A stretch of 64,000 nucleotides of DNA from CAIRDP01 sp037138335. Lineage in GTDB: Bacteria; Bacteroidota; Bacteroidia; Bacteroidales; FEN-979. The position numbers and the translations under genes are program-made. Shown here piece by piece: positions 55,342-62,318 of the stretch. The notes below the pieces were generated by a model. It worked only from the letters and a program-made list of their open reading frames with translations. It did no database searches and was not told the origin of the DNA. The stretch covers positions 1-64,000 of the forward strand of contig JBAXIO010000008.1 of assembly GCA_037138335.1 (NCBI GenBank), given 5' to 3'. Within the stretch, counting starts at the first letter, position 1, and each line of letters begins with the position of its first letter.

Positions 55342-56043
55342 TTATTCCTTTGTTTCTTCAACCGTGGGGATGATGGGTTCAACAATTGAAGTGACTGGTT
55401 CAACCACAGTTTCTTTCTTCGCTATAGGTTTAGTGAGTTTTGCAGACTTAGCCATCTCATCTATTCTCTTTTTCTCAAGTGACTTTGTCTTAGGGGCTTT
55501 CTTCACTTTCTTCTTCGAAACCTCCTTAACTTCTTTTACCGGAGCAGTTTTCGGAGTAGTTTCAATTTTAACTGGTGATTTTTTTTCTGGTTTTTTCTTA
55601 GCCACCTTCTTCACATCTTTTTTGGGAGCGACCTTGACTTCTTTTACCGGTGTTGGGACTACATTCTCGGTTAATTTCTTTTTCGGAGTCGCCTTCTTAA
55701 CGGCTTTCCTACCAACTTTAGCTTTCGAAACCTTCTTCTTCCCCTCATTCTTCTCAGGTTTAGATTCAGGAACAATCTCCAAAGTGGGTATTGTTATTTT
55801 GGGTTTTCTTCCACGTTTCTTAGGTTCTACCTTTGATTCAACAGTTTTTACTTTAGGTTTCGGGCCACGTTTTTTATAAACCTTTATTTCAACTGGCTCT
55901 TCCTTCACAGATTTTTCACGAACTCCTAATTTTTTAAGGATTTCAAGAATCTGGTTGACATATTCCTTTGCTTGGGAAAGTTCATCCTGATATTGTTCAC
56001 GGAGAAATTCGAGTTCTTTTTCACTAAATTTTATTGCTTTCAT
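55342..56043 (-). CDS. AT-hook, Lys/Ala/Pro-rich DNA-binding protein
   Basis: A 233-residue, strongly basic protein. Residues 1-45 form an acidic/amphipathic helix (FSEKELEFLREQYQDELSQA). Two AT-hook-like motifs follow (KKRGPKPK and KKRGRKPK), then a long low-complexity Lys/Pro/Ala/Val region like eukaryotic H1 or bacterial Hc1/HctB-like proteins. It should bind the minor groove of A+T-rich DNA. It is encoded downstream of an HU-family protein, suggesting a small chromatin module of the mobile element. A good terminator ends its transcript. Confidence 0.75.
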   Translation of the reverse strand: MKAIKFSEKELEFLREQYQDELSQAKEYVNQILEILKKLGVREKSVKEEPVEIKVYKKRGPKPKVKTVESKVEPKKRGRKPKITIPTLEIVPESKPEKNEGKKKVSKAKVGRKAVKKATPKKKLTENVVPTPVKEVKVAPKKDVKKVAKKKPEKKSPVKIETTPKTAPVKEVKEVSKKKVKKAPKTKSLEKKRIDEMAKSAKLTKPIAKKETVVEPVTSIVEPIIPTVEETKE

Positions 56044-56106
56044 AATTGAGATATCTTGTTAGTAATTTTCAATCGGCTAAATTACTAATTTTCAACGGGA
56101 ATGTAA

Positions 56107-56145
56107 AACCTGTGTATGGGTGCGACTCGAACAAGCACACAGGTT
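56107..56145. other. Strong 9-bp hairpin with a tRNA T-loop-like segment
   Basis: AACCTGTGT (56107-56115) pairs with ACACAGGTT (56137-56145). Read on the minus strand, the loop contains TTGTTCGAGTCGC, which looks like a tRNA T-loop, and four T follow the stem. It separates the small gene from the AT-hook gene. A complete tRNA is absent. Confidence 0.55.
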
Positions 56146-56185
56146 CGCCAATACTTAGAACCATTTAGGACGAAAGAGGTAATTA

Positions 56186-56392
56186 TTAAATAGTCCGAAT
56201 TATTCCGGCATTCTTATTTATGATTAAAATCCTCCCCGAAGATAACTGGACTTGAGCACTCTCGTCTTTCTGGTTATACCAATCCACACGAACTGCGTCG
56301 TTCTTGGCGTAGTAGGTTCTGATTTTATTCCCGTAAATATTCACCAGAACCGCTTTCCCATCAACTATTTTCAAAAATCGTTCTAAACTCAT
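56186..56392 (-). CDS. Small basic protein of unknown function
   Basis: A 68-residue protein predicted to be almost all beta strands (DGKAVLVNIYGNKIRTYYA, VQLSSGRILIINKNAGIIR). It might be a small Sm/SH3-like barrel, which is only a guess from the strand pattern. Its start overlaps the HU gene stop by 4 nt (ATGA), so the two proteins are translated together. Confidence 0.6.
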   Translation of the reverse strand: MSLERFLKIVDGKAVLVNIYGNKIRTYYAKNDAVRVDWYNQKDESAQVQLSSGRILIINKNAGIIRTI

Positions 56393-56679
56393 TTCACTTT
56401 CACCTTTGTTTTTACTTCGTCCACGAATTCCTTGCAGGGTTTGAATGCCGGAATTTTGTGAGCTGGAATTTTAATTGTAGTATTCTTCGAAATATTTCTT
56501 CCCAGTTTTTCTGCTCTTTTTTTAAGAATAAAACTTCCAAACCCCCGTAAATAAACATTTTCCCCTTTTATCATCGAGGTTTTAATACAATCCATTAAGG
56601 ATTCCACTGTCCCAGTAACTGCTACCCGGTCAATTCCAGTTTTTTCTACGATTTGATTTACAATTTCTGCTTTGGTCAT
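56389..56679 (-). CDS. HU/IHF-family DNA-binding protein
   Basis: A 96-residue histone-like protein. The HU signature is complete: two N-terminal helices (TKAEIVNQIVEKTGIDRVAV), GENVYLRGFGSFILKKRAEKLGRN and IPAHKIPAFKPCKEFVDEV. The DNA-intercalating Pro is in IPAHKIPAF. It is an element-encoded IHF-type protein that may help the recombinase. It is co-translated with the 68-residue protein. Confidence 0.93.
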   Translation of the reverse strand: MTKAEIVNQIVEKTGIDRVAVTGTVESLMDCIKTSMIKGENVYLRGFGSFILKKRAEKLGRNISKNTTIKIPAHKIPAFKPCKEFVDEVKTKVKVK

Positions 56680-56745
56680 TTGCTTTGATTTTTAAATGTT
56701 TACAAATATCCGAAGAAATTCTATCCACTTAACTTTAAGAAAAAG

Positions 56746-56768
56746 GTCACCCCTAATTCGGTGGAAGT
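56746..56768 (+). repeat. Boundary repeat D (23 bp)
   Basis: GTCACCCCTAATTCGGTGGA plus AGT, a direct copy of repeat C with three changes. It lies in the divergent promoter region between the HU gene and the caspase-like gene. Confidence 0.6.
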
Positions 56769-56819
56769 AAGAAAATCCAGTTATAGAGTTTTATATATAA
56801 AGTAAAAAACCACATCACT

Positions 56820-57533
56820 ATGATAACTCAATTTAACGATTTCAATGCACAGCATGAATTGACAAGACCTCCAATTTCTGACCAAGAAAAGATTGTCCAA
56901 GAATACCTCGGAACATTTGAACGTAGAATGTTAATTCTCGAAAATCCTTGGAATTTCGATGTATTCAACGGTCAATCCGTGAAACCCTTTTTAAAAAATC
57001 TTGGAAACCTGATAAGCAAAGATATACAGGTTGGTCATCGATTCATTGACAGCAAACAAGGTCTCTCCTATTATATTAAACATCCCGGTGGTTTAATCTG
57101 GGAAAATCCAGCGACCTACGGTTGTACCGCTTTCGTTTTTGAAACTCATGGCAGTAAACAAAATGGAATGGAACTCCCTGTAAACAATGTAAACAAACAG
57201 GACATATTAGACAACTGTACTGGATTTAAAGAATCACCCAACATTTTATATTTCGGGGGGTGTGGGATGTTTGCAGGTCAAGAAGGAAACCAATTCGGGT
57301 GGGATCTACTTCAAGCATCAGGAAGTAGAGGAATATTTGGATTTTCTTCTGAAAATGTCAGTTTTGCTATAGGAACATTAATAAGTTTACATTTTTTGTC
57401 CATGTTCTACTTGTCGTTTGATTTGGGAGACCCCTTTGAACATCTCCCTGACATTTATTCAAGTTTTATTTCAGAATATCCAGTGGCTGCAAGTGAAGAT
57501 GTAGGATTCACAATGTTTTTCGAAGAAGGTTAA
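56820..57533 (+). CDS. Candidate caspase-like (clan CD) cysteine protease
   Basis: A 237-residue protein of no named family that I recognise. The order TAFVFETHGSKQNGMEL (His110-Gly) and NILYFGGCGMFAGQE (Cys148), followed by an amphipathic helix and SGSRGIFGFSSENVSF, fits the caspase/CHAT/clostripain fold: strand-His-Gly, strand-Cys, helix, strand with an aromatic turn. The catalytic dyad would be His110/Cys148. The N-terminal 90 residues are unassigned and could be a pro-region or specificity domain. Cargo proteases of this type often act in abortive defence. The gene stands alone and ends 6 nt from the convergent DprA-like gene. Confidence 0.55.
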   Translation: MITQFNDFNAQHELTRPPISDQEKIVQEYLGTFERRMLILENPWNFDVFNGQSVKPFLKNLGNLISKDIQVGHRFIDSKQGLSYYIKHPGGLIWENPATYGCTAFVFETHGSKQNGMELPVNNVNKQDILDNCTGFKESPNILYFGGCGMFAGQEGNQFGWDLLQASGSRGIFGFSSENVSFAIGTLISLHFLSMFYLSFDLGDPFEHLPDIYSSFISEYPVAASEDVGFTMFFEEG

Positions 57534-57539
57534 CTCCTA

Positions 57540-58235
57540 TCAAGACATCTTATGAGAATGTAATTTCTCCCTTAACATCCCTTCAAAGACCAATAGATTA
57601 TCCCTGTTTAGACCAAAGGCCTGACCTGCCTTAATGAGTTTGGTGTTCCCACTGGTCTGAGGTATATCCAACCCGTGATCATACTCTACACATCCCAGAA
57701 CTCTTTTTTGTTGTATTGTAAATCGGGCAGTATGCATTGTTCCACTTTTCTGTTCCGATTCGATAATCACCACTCCAAGACTGAGTCCTGATTGTAATCT
57801 ATCCCTTTGAATGAAATACTGTTTTCTGGGAGATGAATGGTCTGGATATTCCGTGATAAGAAGTCCACCGGATTCTACGATTCGTTCAGCCAGTGTTTGA
57901 TTTTCGGGTGGATAAATGTTCTCTAATCCCGAAGGAAGGACTGCGATGGTTTTACCACCTGTTTCAATACAGGTCTGGTGAGCGATCGAATCAGTTCCTC
58001 TTGCAAGACCACTGATGATGGTATATCCATTCTCTACAAACCAAGTGGTAATGAACCTACATTCCTCGATTCCAAATGTCGAAGGGGTTCTTGTGCCGAC
58101 AACAGCCACCCTCTTTGATTCATGAATTAATGAGATATCCCCCCGGTAGTGAAGCAGGTGAGGTGGTTTGTTAATGGATTTTAGATACTCTGGGACATCA
58201 GTAAGTAATGATTCAGAATACTTATTGGGGAACAT
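57540..58235 (-). CDS. DprA/Smf-like protein
   Basis: A 231-residue protein with the DprA Rossmann-like core: VAVVGTRTPSTFG, TIISGLARGTDSIAH, TIAVLPSGLENIYPPEN, LLITEYP and FIQRDRLQSGLSLGVVIIE. The N-terminal SAM and C-terminal winged-helix domains of chromosomal DprA are missing, so it is a core-only form, as in many mobile elements. DprA binds ssDNA and loads RecA. In an element it may protect or process incoming single strands. It lies 22 nt downstream of the small HTH-like gene on the same strand. Confidence 0.88.
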   Translation of the reverse strand: MFPNKYSESLLTDVPEYLKSINKPPHLLHYRGDISLIHESKRVAVVGTRTPSTFGIEECRFITTWFVENGYTIISGLARGTDSIAHQTCIETGGKTIAVLPSGLENIYPPENQTLAERIVESGGLLITEYPDHSSPRKQYFIQRDRLQSGLSLGVVIIESEQKSGTMHTARFTIQQKRVLGCVEYDHGLDIPQTSGNTKLIKAGQAFGLNRDNLLVFEGMLREKLHSHKMS

Positions 58236-58257
58236 CTTCTTTTACGATATAGACAGG

Positions 58258-58584
58258 TTAACCCTTTTTCTCACCAAGTTTTTTGGCAGCCATTTCTCGG
58301 AGCTCCTCAAGTGTAAGTCCGTCTGACAACATTTGTTTAATCTCAGCAGCGACATTGTCATCACTTGCCTCAGACTTCCATTTCAAACATATTTCATAAG
58401 GAACAAAGACATACATCGTTTTAATTCTTTTTATTCCCAATGTTTTTTTATCCCTATCCCTATAAATTCTTTGTTGTATCGTCCCCTTGTCCATTTCTGT
58501 AAACTCTGATACTTCTGGTAACGCAAGGTAATCCTTACCCTCTATCGTAAAGATTGTTGGTTCTGGTTTCAGTTTTGTATTCAT
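58258..58584 (-). CDS. Small HTH-like regulator candidate
   Basis: A 108-residue protein started at ATG 58584 (MNTKLKPEP); the longer frame to 58683 begins in an A+T-rich hydrophobic stretch. Residues 18-70 (YLALPEVSEFTEMDKGTIQQRIYRDR) have the look of a MerR/excisionase-type winged helix. The C-terminal 40 residues are acidic helices (EIKQMLSDGLTLEELREM). It may bind the three ATAC-GTAT palindromes in the divergent promoter region next to it. Excisionase or repressor are both possible. Confidence 0.6.
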   Translation of the reverse strand: MNTKLKPEPTIFTIEGKDYLALPEVSEFTEMDKGTIQQRIYRDRDKKTLGIKRIKTMYVFVPYEICLKWKSEASDDNVAAEIKQMLSDGLTLEELREMAAKKLGEKKG

Positions 58585-58733
58585 AATAGGTTTTGATTTT
58601 GTATTAGACGACACAAAGGTAATACCTATTATAATATAAAACAAGTAATCAACAAAAAATATTTTTATACCGATAAAAAGCATTGTAAACCAATATCAAC
58701 AAGCCTTTTGAATATTTTTTCATCTTTTTGGTG

Positions 58734-58833
58734 AATACATGTATTTGAATTACTTCGCATATTATTTTTTTATAACTAAATTTTGCATACATTTGTATTC
58801 TGATTTCATTTGTATGTTTTTGAATACACGTAT
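58734..58833. promoter_or_regulatory. Three ATAC-N(0-2)-GTAT palindromic sites (operator cluster)
   Basis: AATACATGTATT (58734-58745), ATACATTTGTAT (58787-58798) and ATACACGTAT (58824-58833) share inverted ATAC/GTAT half-sites. They lie in the 307-bp divergent region between the HTH-like gene (58584) and the plus-strand operon (58892). Centre-to-centre spacing is about 53 and 36 bp. Confidence 0.65.
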
Positions 58834-58891
58834 GAAGAATCAAACAACTTGACACGAAACAACAAAAATTAATATAAAAAAAACAGAAAAG

Positions 58892-59806
58892 ATGAAAACA
58901 ACAATCAAGAAAAAGTGTTCAAACATTACCGAAAACAATTCGGTAGTAATTAATGATACCACAGTATCGACTGATGGTAATTCTTCAACGGGTCTTGTAT
59001 CCGATTCTAATAACGGGTTTATACCAGAGAACCTTGATTCGTTTCAGGAAAGACTCAGTGAAATCTTAAATATATTCGATAATCTCACCAGAGGGAATGT
59101 TATTTATGACCCGACAGTTAAAGATTTGGAATATTCCATAAACCACTTGAAAAGGAGAATCGAATGGGTATTGGGGGATATGGACAGGATGTTTTTCGAT
59201 TTTGGGTTAACAGATTCTGTATTTTTCAAGGATCTACATGAAGAAGTCTCGGATAGGTTGAATGACATTCTTAGTCAATTTCGTTCTCTTCAAGAAGATA
59301 ACACCATCGGGTTCAGTGAACCAGTGGTTCAAGAGATACTCTTTTACTTACGAATCGACCAATCTACTTGTTCCGAATATCTCTCAAAAAAGATGAACCA
59401 AAAGAATGTCCTCCTGAAAAAGTTTCAATCCATTCTTCAGGAGTACGAACCGGTGGTGAATCAGATTTTGGAAAAAGTACTGAACCACAAGGTAACACCT
59501 GAGTTCATCAATCAAATGAAACATAGGGTAAGTAAACCTCATTCCCGGTTAGAAGATTTATTAATCGAGGTAACCTCTTTTTTGAAGAAGAGAAAATCAA
59601 CCTTCAATTGGAGAATGTACGAAAACCTTGTATCATTCATCGAAAGTAACCTTTCCATTTATGATAGACTGTTCGACTGTATCATCTTATCAGAAGAAAA
59701 AGGGTTTGATACTCTCGATGAAGAATTCTTGGATATACTCGATTACAACGAGAGTCAGGAGTACTTCGATATTGATGAGATTCGTGACCGTGTTTTACAT
59801 AACTAA
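58892..59806 (+). CDS. Uncharacterised, largely helical protein
   Basis: A 304-residue protein without recognisable family, signal peptide or membrane segment. The first 45 residues are polar and disordered-looking (Asn/Ser/Thr). From 50 on it is predicted to be helical, with repeated hydrophobic-charged spacing (FQERLSEILNIFDNL, LHEEVSDRLNDILSQF) and an acidic C-terminus (EEFLDILDYNESQEYFDIDE). It is the first gene of the rightward operon after the operator cluster. A structured intergenic element follows 38 nt after its stop. Confidence 0.6.
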   Translation: MKTTIKKKCSNITENNSVVINDTTVSTDGNSSTGLVSDSNNGFIPENLDSFQERLSEILNIFDNLTRGNVIYDPTVKDLEYSINHLKRRIEWVLGDMDRMFFDFGLTDSVFFKDLHEEVSDRLNDILSQFRSLQEDNTIGFSEPVVQEILFYLRIDQSTCSEYLSKKMNQKNVLLKKFQSILQEYEPVVNQILEKVLNHKVTPEFINQMKHRVSKPHSRLEDLLIEVTSFLKKRKSTFNWRMYENLVSFIESNLSIYDRLFDCIILSEEKGFDTLDEEFLDILDYNESQEYFDIDEIRDRVLHN

Positions 59807-59843
59807 AATTCCTATCGATATGAAAAAACACAGTTTCCCCAAA

Positions 59844-59953
59844 GTTTCGGACGGTTAGTTTCTCGTTCACTCTCTCCCCTTTAACTTACTGAAATAACAT
59901 CACATACAAGTCATATTCATATGATTTCAGGGAGAACTCGTCCTTTCCGAAAC
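59844..59953 (+). ncRNA. Structured intergenic element E1
   Basis: Closing helix GTTTCGG (59844-59850) with CCGAAAC (59947-59953), inner helix TCTCCC (59873-59878) with GGGAGA (59930-59935), TGAAA/TTTCA (59890-59894/59925-59929) and an apical TCATA/TATGA hairpin. An 18-nt block CTTACTGAAATAACATCA (59885-59902) is shared, 17 of 18, with element E2 exactly 600 nt downstream. It may be an RNA domain or a regulated spacer. Confidence 0.5.
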
Positions 59954-60015
59954 GAAAACAAACTATAAAAAATGAATTTAAATATCGGATTAGTAACATT
60001 ATAAAATAAAATATT

Positions 60016-60432
60016 ATGGAAACCAATATTAACAAAATCATAAATAAGAAAGTAATCCTTGATAGTGATTACAATAACTGTTCAGTAAATCTCATAAAGT
60101 ACATTATTGAATTCTTTGGATTCAAAGATGTTCAAGTGAATCTTGAAGATGGATTGATAATATATGGGGATGATGAAAAAAAGAAGTTTTGTAAAACTCT
60201 TTACATCAATTCATTGAATCGAGAAGTATATGAGTTAGTAAAGAACCAATTTAATCACCTGTTCGATTCAACTGAGGTGACTGAAGATGGTATCTTGGAA
60301 ATGTCAAAAAAAATAACATATAAGAAAGAAGAAAAATCTGTTTTTCTTCCATATATCTTAGATTGGGAACAAGAGTTGGATAATATTCTTTTTGTGTCCA
60401 TCTCAATATTTTTGAAACCACTAAAACGGTAA
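60016..60432 (+). CDS. Uncharacterised small protein
   Basis: A 138-residue, Lys/Glu/Ile-rich soluble protein of unknown family. Residues 40-75 alternate strands with charged turns (KDVQVNLEDGLIIYGDDEKKKF), followed by helices. It lies between elements E1 (63 nt after E1) and E2 (18 nt before E2) and is read in the same direction, so it is part of the operon. There are no sequence signs of enzymatic activity. Confidence 0.55.
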   Translation: METNINKIINKKVILDSDYNNCSVNLIKYIIEFFGFKDVQVNLEDGLIIYGDDEKKKFCKTLYINSLNREVYELVKNQFNHLFDSTEVTEDGILEMSKKITYKKEEKSVFLPYILDWEQELDNILFVSISIFLKPLKR

Positions 60433-60449
60433 ATAACATATCTGGAATC

Positions 60450-60543
60450 AGACCGTAGGGTCTCCGACTAACACACCCTAACACCTTACTGAAATACCAT
60501 CAAAAAATTCACTTGAATGTGAATTACGGGGATTCTACGGTCT
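60450..60543 (+). ncRNA. Structured intergenic element E2
   Basis: Closing helix AGACCGTAG (60450-60458) with CTACGGTCT (60535-60543), nine perfect pairs followed by TTTT. The inner helix TCTCCG/CGGGGA (60461-60466/60527-60532) has one G-T pair. The apical hairpin AATTCAC/GTGAATT (60506-60512/60519-60525) encloses six bases. The block CTTACTGAAATACCATCA (60485-60502) is the E1 block. Helix sequences differ from E1 while pairing is kept. Confidence 0.55.
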
Positions 60544-60594
60544 TTTTAGTAAAACATTAAACAATTGAATATTAACAAAATAAACATAAAATCA

Positions 60595-62247
60595 ATGACA
60601 AAAACTAAACAAAAGGATTTCGGTGAAACCCCGAAAACAGAAATGACCCCTTCGGAGAATGGGTCATCAAATTCCACTGAAAATGACACATTGGAAAACA
60701 ACAACGGAATGGTAAATGAACCTACCATCAACGAATCATCAGATGTTTTGGAAGAACCACCTCAACCTGAGGTAGTGAATCCATCATCCACGAAAGATCC
60801 AAAGGTTTTAAGAGTAAAAATCACCGACCTTACAACTAACCCTTTAAAGAGGAAAATCTACACCAATCCGTTGGTGGACGACCTCATGGAGAACATCATC
60901 GAAAATGGAGGGGTCATCCATACTCCACTTTTGGTAACCAAGGAAATGGTCATTATCGATGGTGAAAGAAGATTAGAGTGTTGTAAACTTCTTGGTATCG
61001 AAAAAGTGGATGTCGTTTTCCGTGATATCAACGAATCCGAGATGGACTTGATGATGGTAAGTTCAAACCTCTATCGTCTCAAGACTGGTGAAGAAATTTA
61101 CAATGAAATCCAGATTCTCCAGAAGTACTATGGAAACCGTCAGGGTATGAGAACCGACCTTATAACCGAAGTCGGTGGTAGTGACGGGAAAAAAGAAGAT
61201 ACCCAAACTCGTATCAGTAAGACCCTGAAAATTTCAAAGGGTACGATGACACAACTGAATGACATATTCAAACACAATCCTGAGTACCTGAAAGAAATTG
61301 ACAACGTCAATGTTCGAACCAATACAGTTCATTCCAAGGTTGTCAAAGAACAGAACGAGAGGATTGAAAAAGAACGAATGGAAAAATTGAAGGACAAGGA
61401 ATATGAAGTAAAACCCAATGTTTATTGTTCCTCTCCAAAGGAAATAATGAAGTTCGTCCAGAAAGACAGTATTGATGGTATCATTTCTTCGATTCCAATC
61501 TACAAAGGGAAGGACTATGGTAACGATACTTTGACAGAAATCGGAACGGAAGATACCGTAGAGGAATACATCGAAGGTCTATTACCAATCTTCGAAAACT
61601 GTCACAAAGTCCTAAAAAACACAGGTAGTTTCTTTCTCAACGTGTGTGATGGTCGTGACGAAAACGGTTGTGAACTGAACATCCCTCACCGTATTCTCGA
61701 CTCCCTGAAAAAACTTGGATTCCTCTGTGTCGAAACCCTCATATGGGAAAAGACCAATCCAACTTCCATTGGGAACAACGACATCTACCGTCCTTCTTTC
61801 GAGTACATCTTCCACCTGACCAAGTCCGTGAATTTCAAAACCAAGGGGTTTATGAAATCCATGTCACGAAATGTCATCGATGAACAAAAAACCAAGTTTG
61901 ACGAGTCTTTCCTTATTTATAACGGGAAAAGATGGGATGAAAACTGGATTACGAATGATTTGGTCAGAACATCCATAAACCAACCCAAATTCGAAGGAGA
62001 TGAATTGAGTTGTGTCATCCATTCTCATCCTCTCATTGAGGTCGTTCCAGTTCCAATGATTCTCGACTTCACCGATGAGGGAGATACCGTACTTGATCCC
62101 TTCTGTGGAATAGGTACTGTCGGTCTGGTATCCCTGACCTACCTCAGAAATTTCATCGGGTTCGAGGAGAACAAAAACCTCCATAAAATTTCATTGGAAC
62201 GGTTACACAGGAAGATAAAAGAGATGAACTCACATAAAGGAAAATGA
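60595..62247 (+). CDS. ParB-domain DNA methyltransferase-like protein with broken motif IV
   Basis: A 550-residue fusion started at ATG 60595 (the frame is open from TTG 60565). Residues 15-68 are a polar linker. Residues 70-145 are a ParB/Srx N-domain (IDGERRLECC at 121-130). A helical KorB-like segment follows (TQTRISKTLKISKGTM), then a beta-class adenine/cytosine N-methyltransferase domain (285-540). Motif I DPFCGIGTVG and the FXGXE-type FIGFEENK are intact. The catalytic motif IV, normally SPPY, reads SIPI (residues 299-302, followed by Tyr). This suggests an inactive methyltransferase that may still bind DNA and SAM. ParB-MTase fusions are common in phages and plasmids. Confidence 0.85.
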   Translation: MTKTKQKDFGETPKTEMTPSENGSSNSTENDTLENNNGMVNEPTINESSDVLEEPPQPEVVNPSSTKDPKVLRVKITDLTTNPLKRKIYTNPLVDDLMENIIENGGVIHTPLLVTKEMVIIDGERRLECCKLLGIEKVDVVFRDINESEMDLMMVSSNLYRLKTGEEIYNEIQILQKYYGNRQGMRTDLITEVGGSDGKKEDTQTRISKTLKISKGTMTQLNDIFKHNPEYLKEIDNVNVRTNTVHSKVVKEQNERIEKERMEKLKDKEYEVKPNVYCSSPKEIMKFVQKDSIDGIISSIPIYKGKDYGNDTLTEIGTEDTVEEYIEGLLPIFENCHKVLKNTGSFFLNVCDGRDENGCELNIPHRILDSLKKLGFLCVETLIWEKTNPTSIGNNDIYRPSFEYIFHLTKSVNFKTKGFMKSMSRNVIDEQKTKFDESFLIYNGKRWDENWITNDLVRTSINQPKFEGDELSCVIHSHPLIEVVPVPMILDFTDEGDTVLDPFCGIGTVGLVSLTYLRNFIGFEENKNLHKISLERLHRKIKEMNSHKGK

Positions 62248-62270
62248 ACAAGAATTGATAGAAACCGGAA

Positions 62271-62297
62271 TCAGGAGTGTTGGAGTGACACCCCTGA
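62271..62297 (+). other. Intergenic hairpin before the radical SAM gene
   Basis: TCAGGAGTGT pairs with ACACCCCTGA around TGGAGTG; nine of ten positions pair. It fills most of the 71-bp gap between the ParB-methyltransferase stop and the radical SAM start. No U tract follows, so it is more likely a leader or processing structure than a terminator. Confidence 0.5.
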
Positions 62298-62318
62298 CAT
62301 CCACAAAAAGGAAAAGTT

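Noticed and set aside
56107..56145. A tRNA gene on the minus strand
   Set aside because: A T-loop-like segment is present, but there is no acceptor pairing partner, anticodon arm or D arm within 90 nt upstream.
57540..58235. Natural competence locus because of DprA
   Set aside because: The protein is a core-only DprA with accessory-gene neighbours; no com genes are present.
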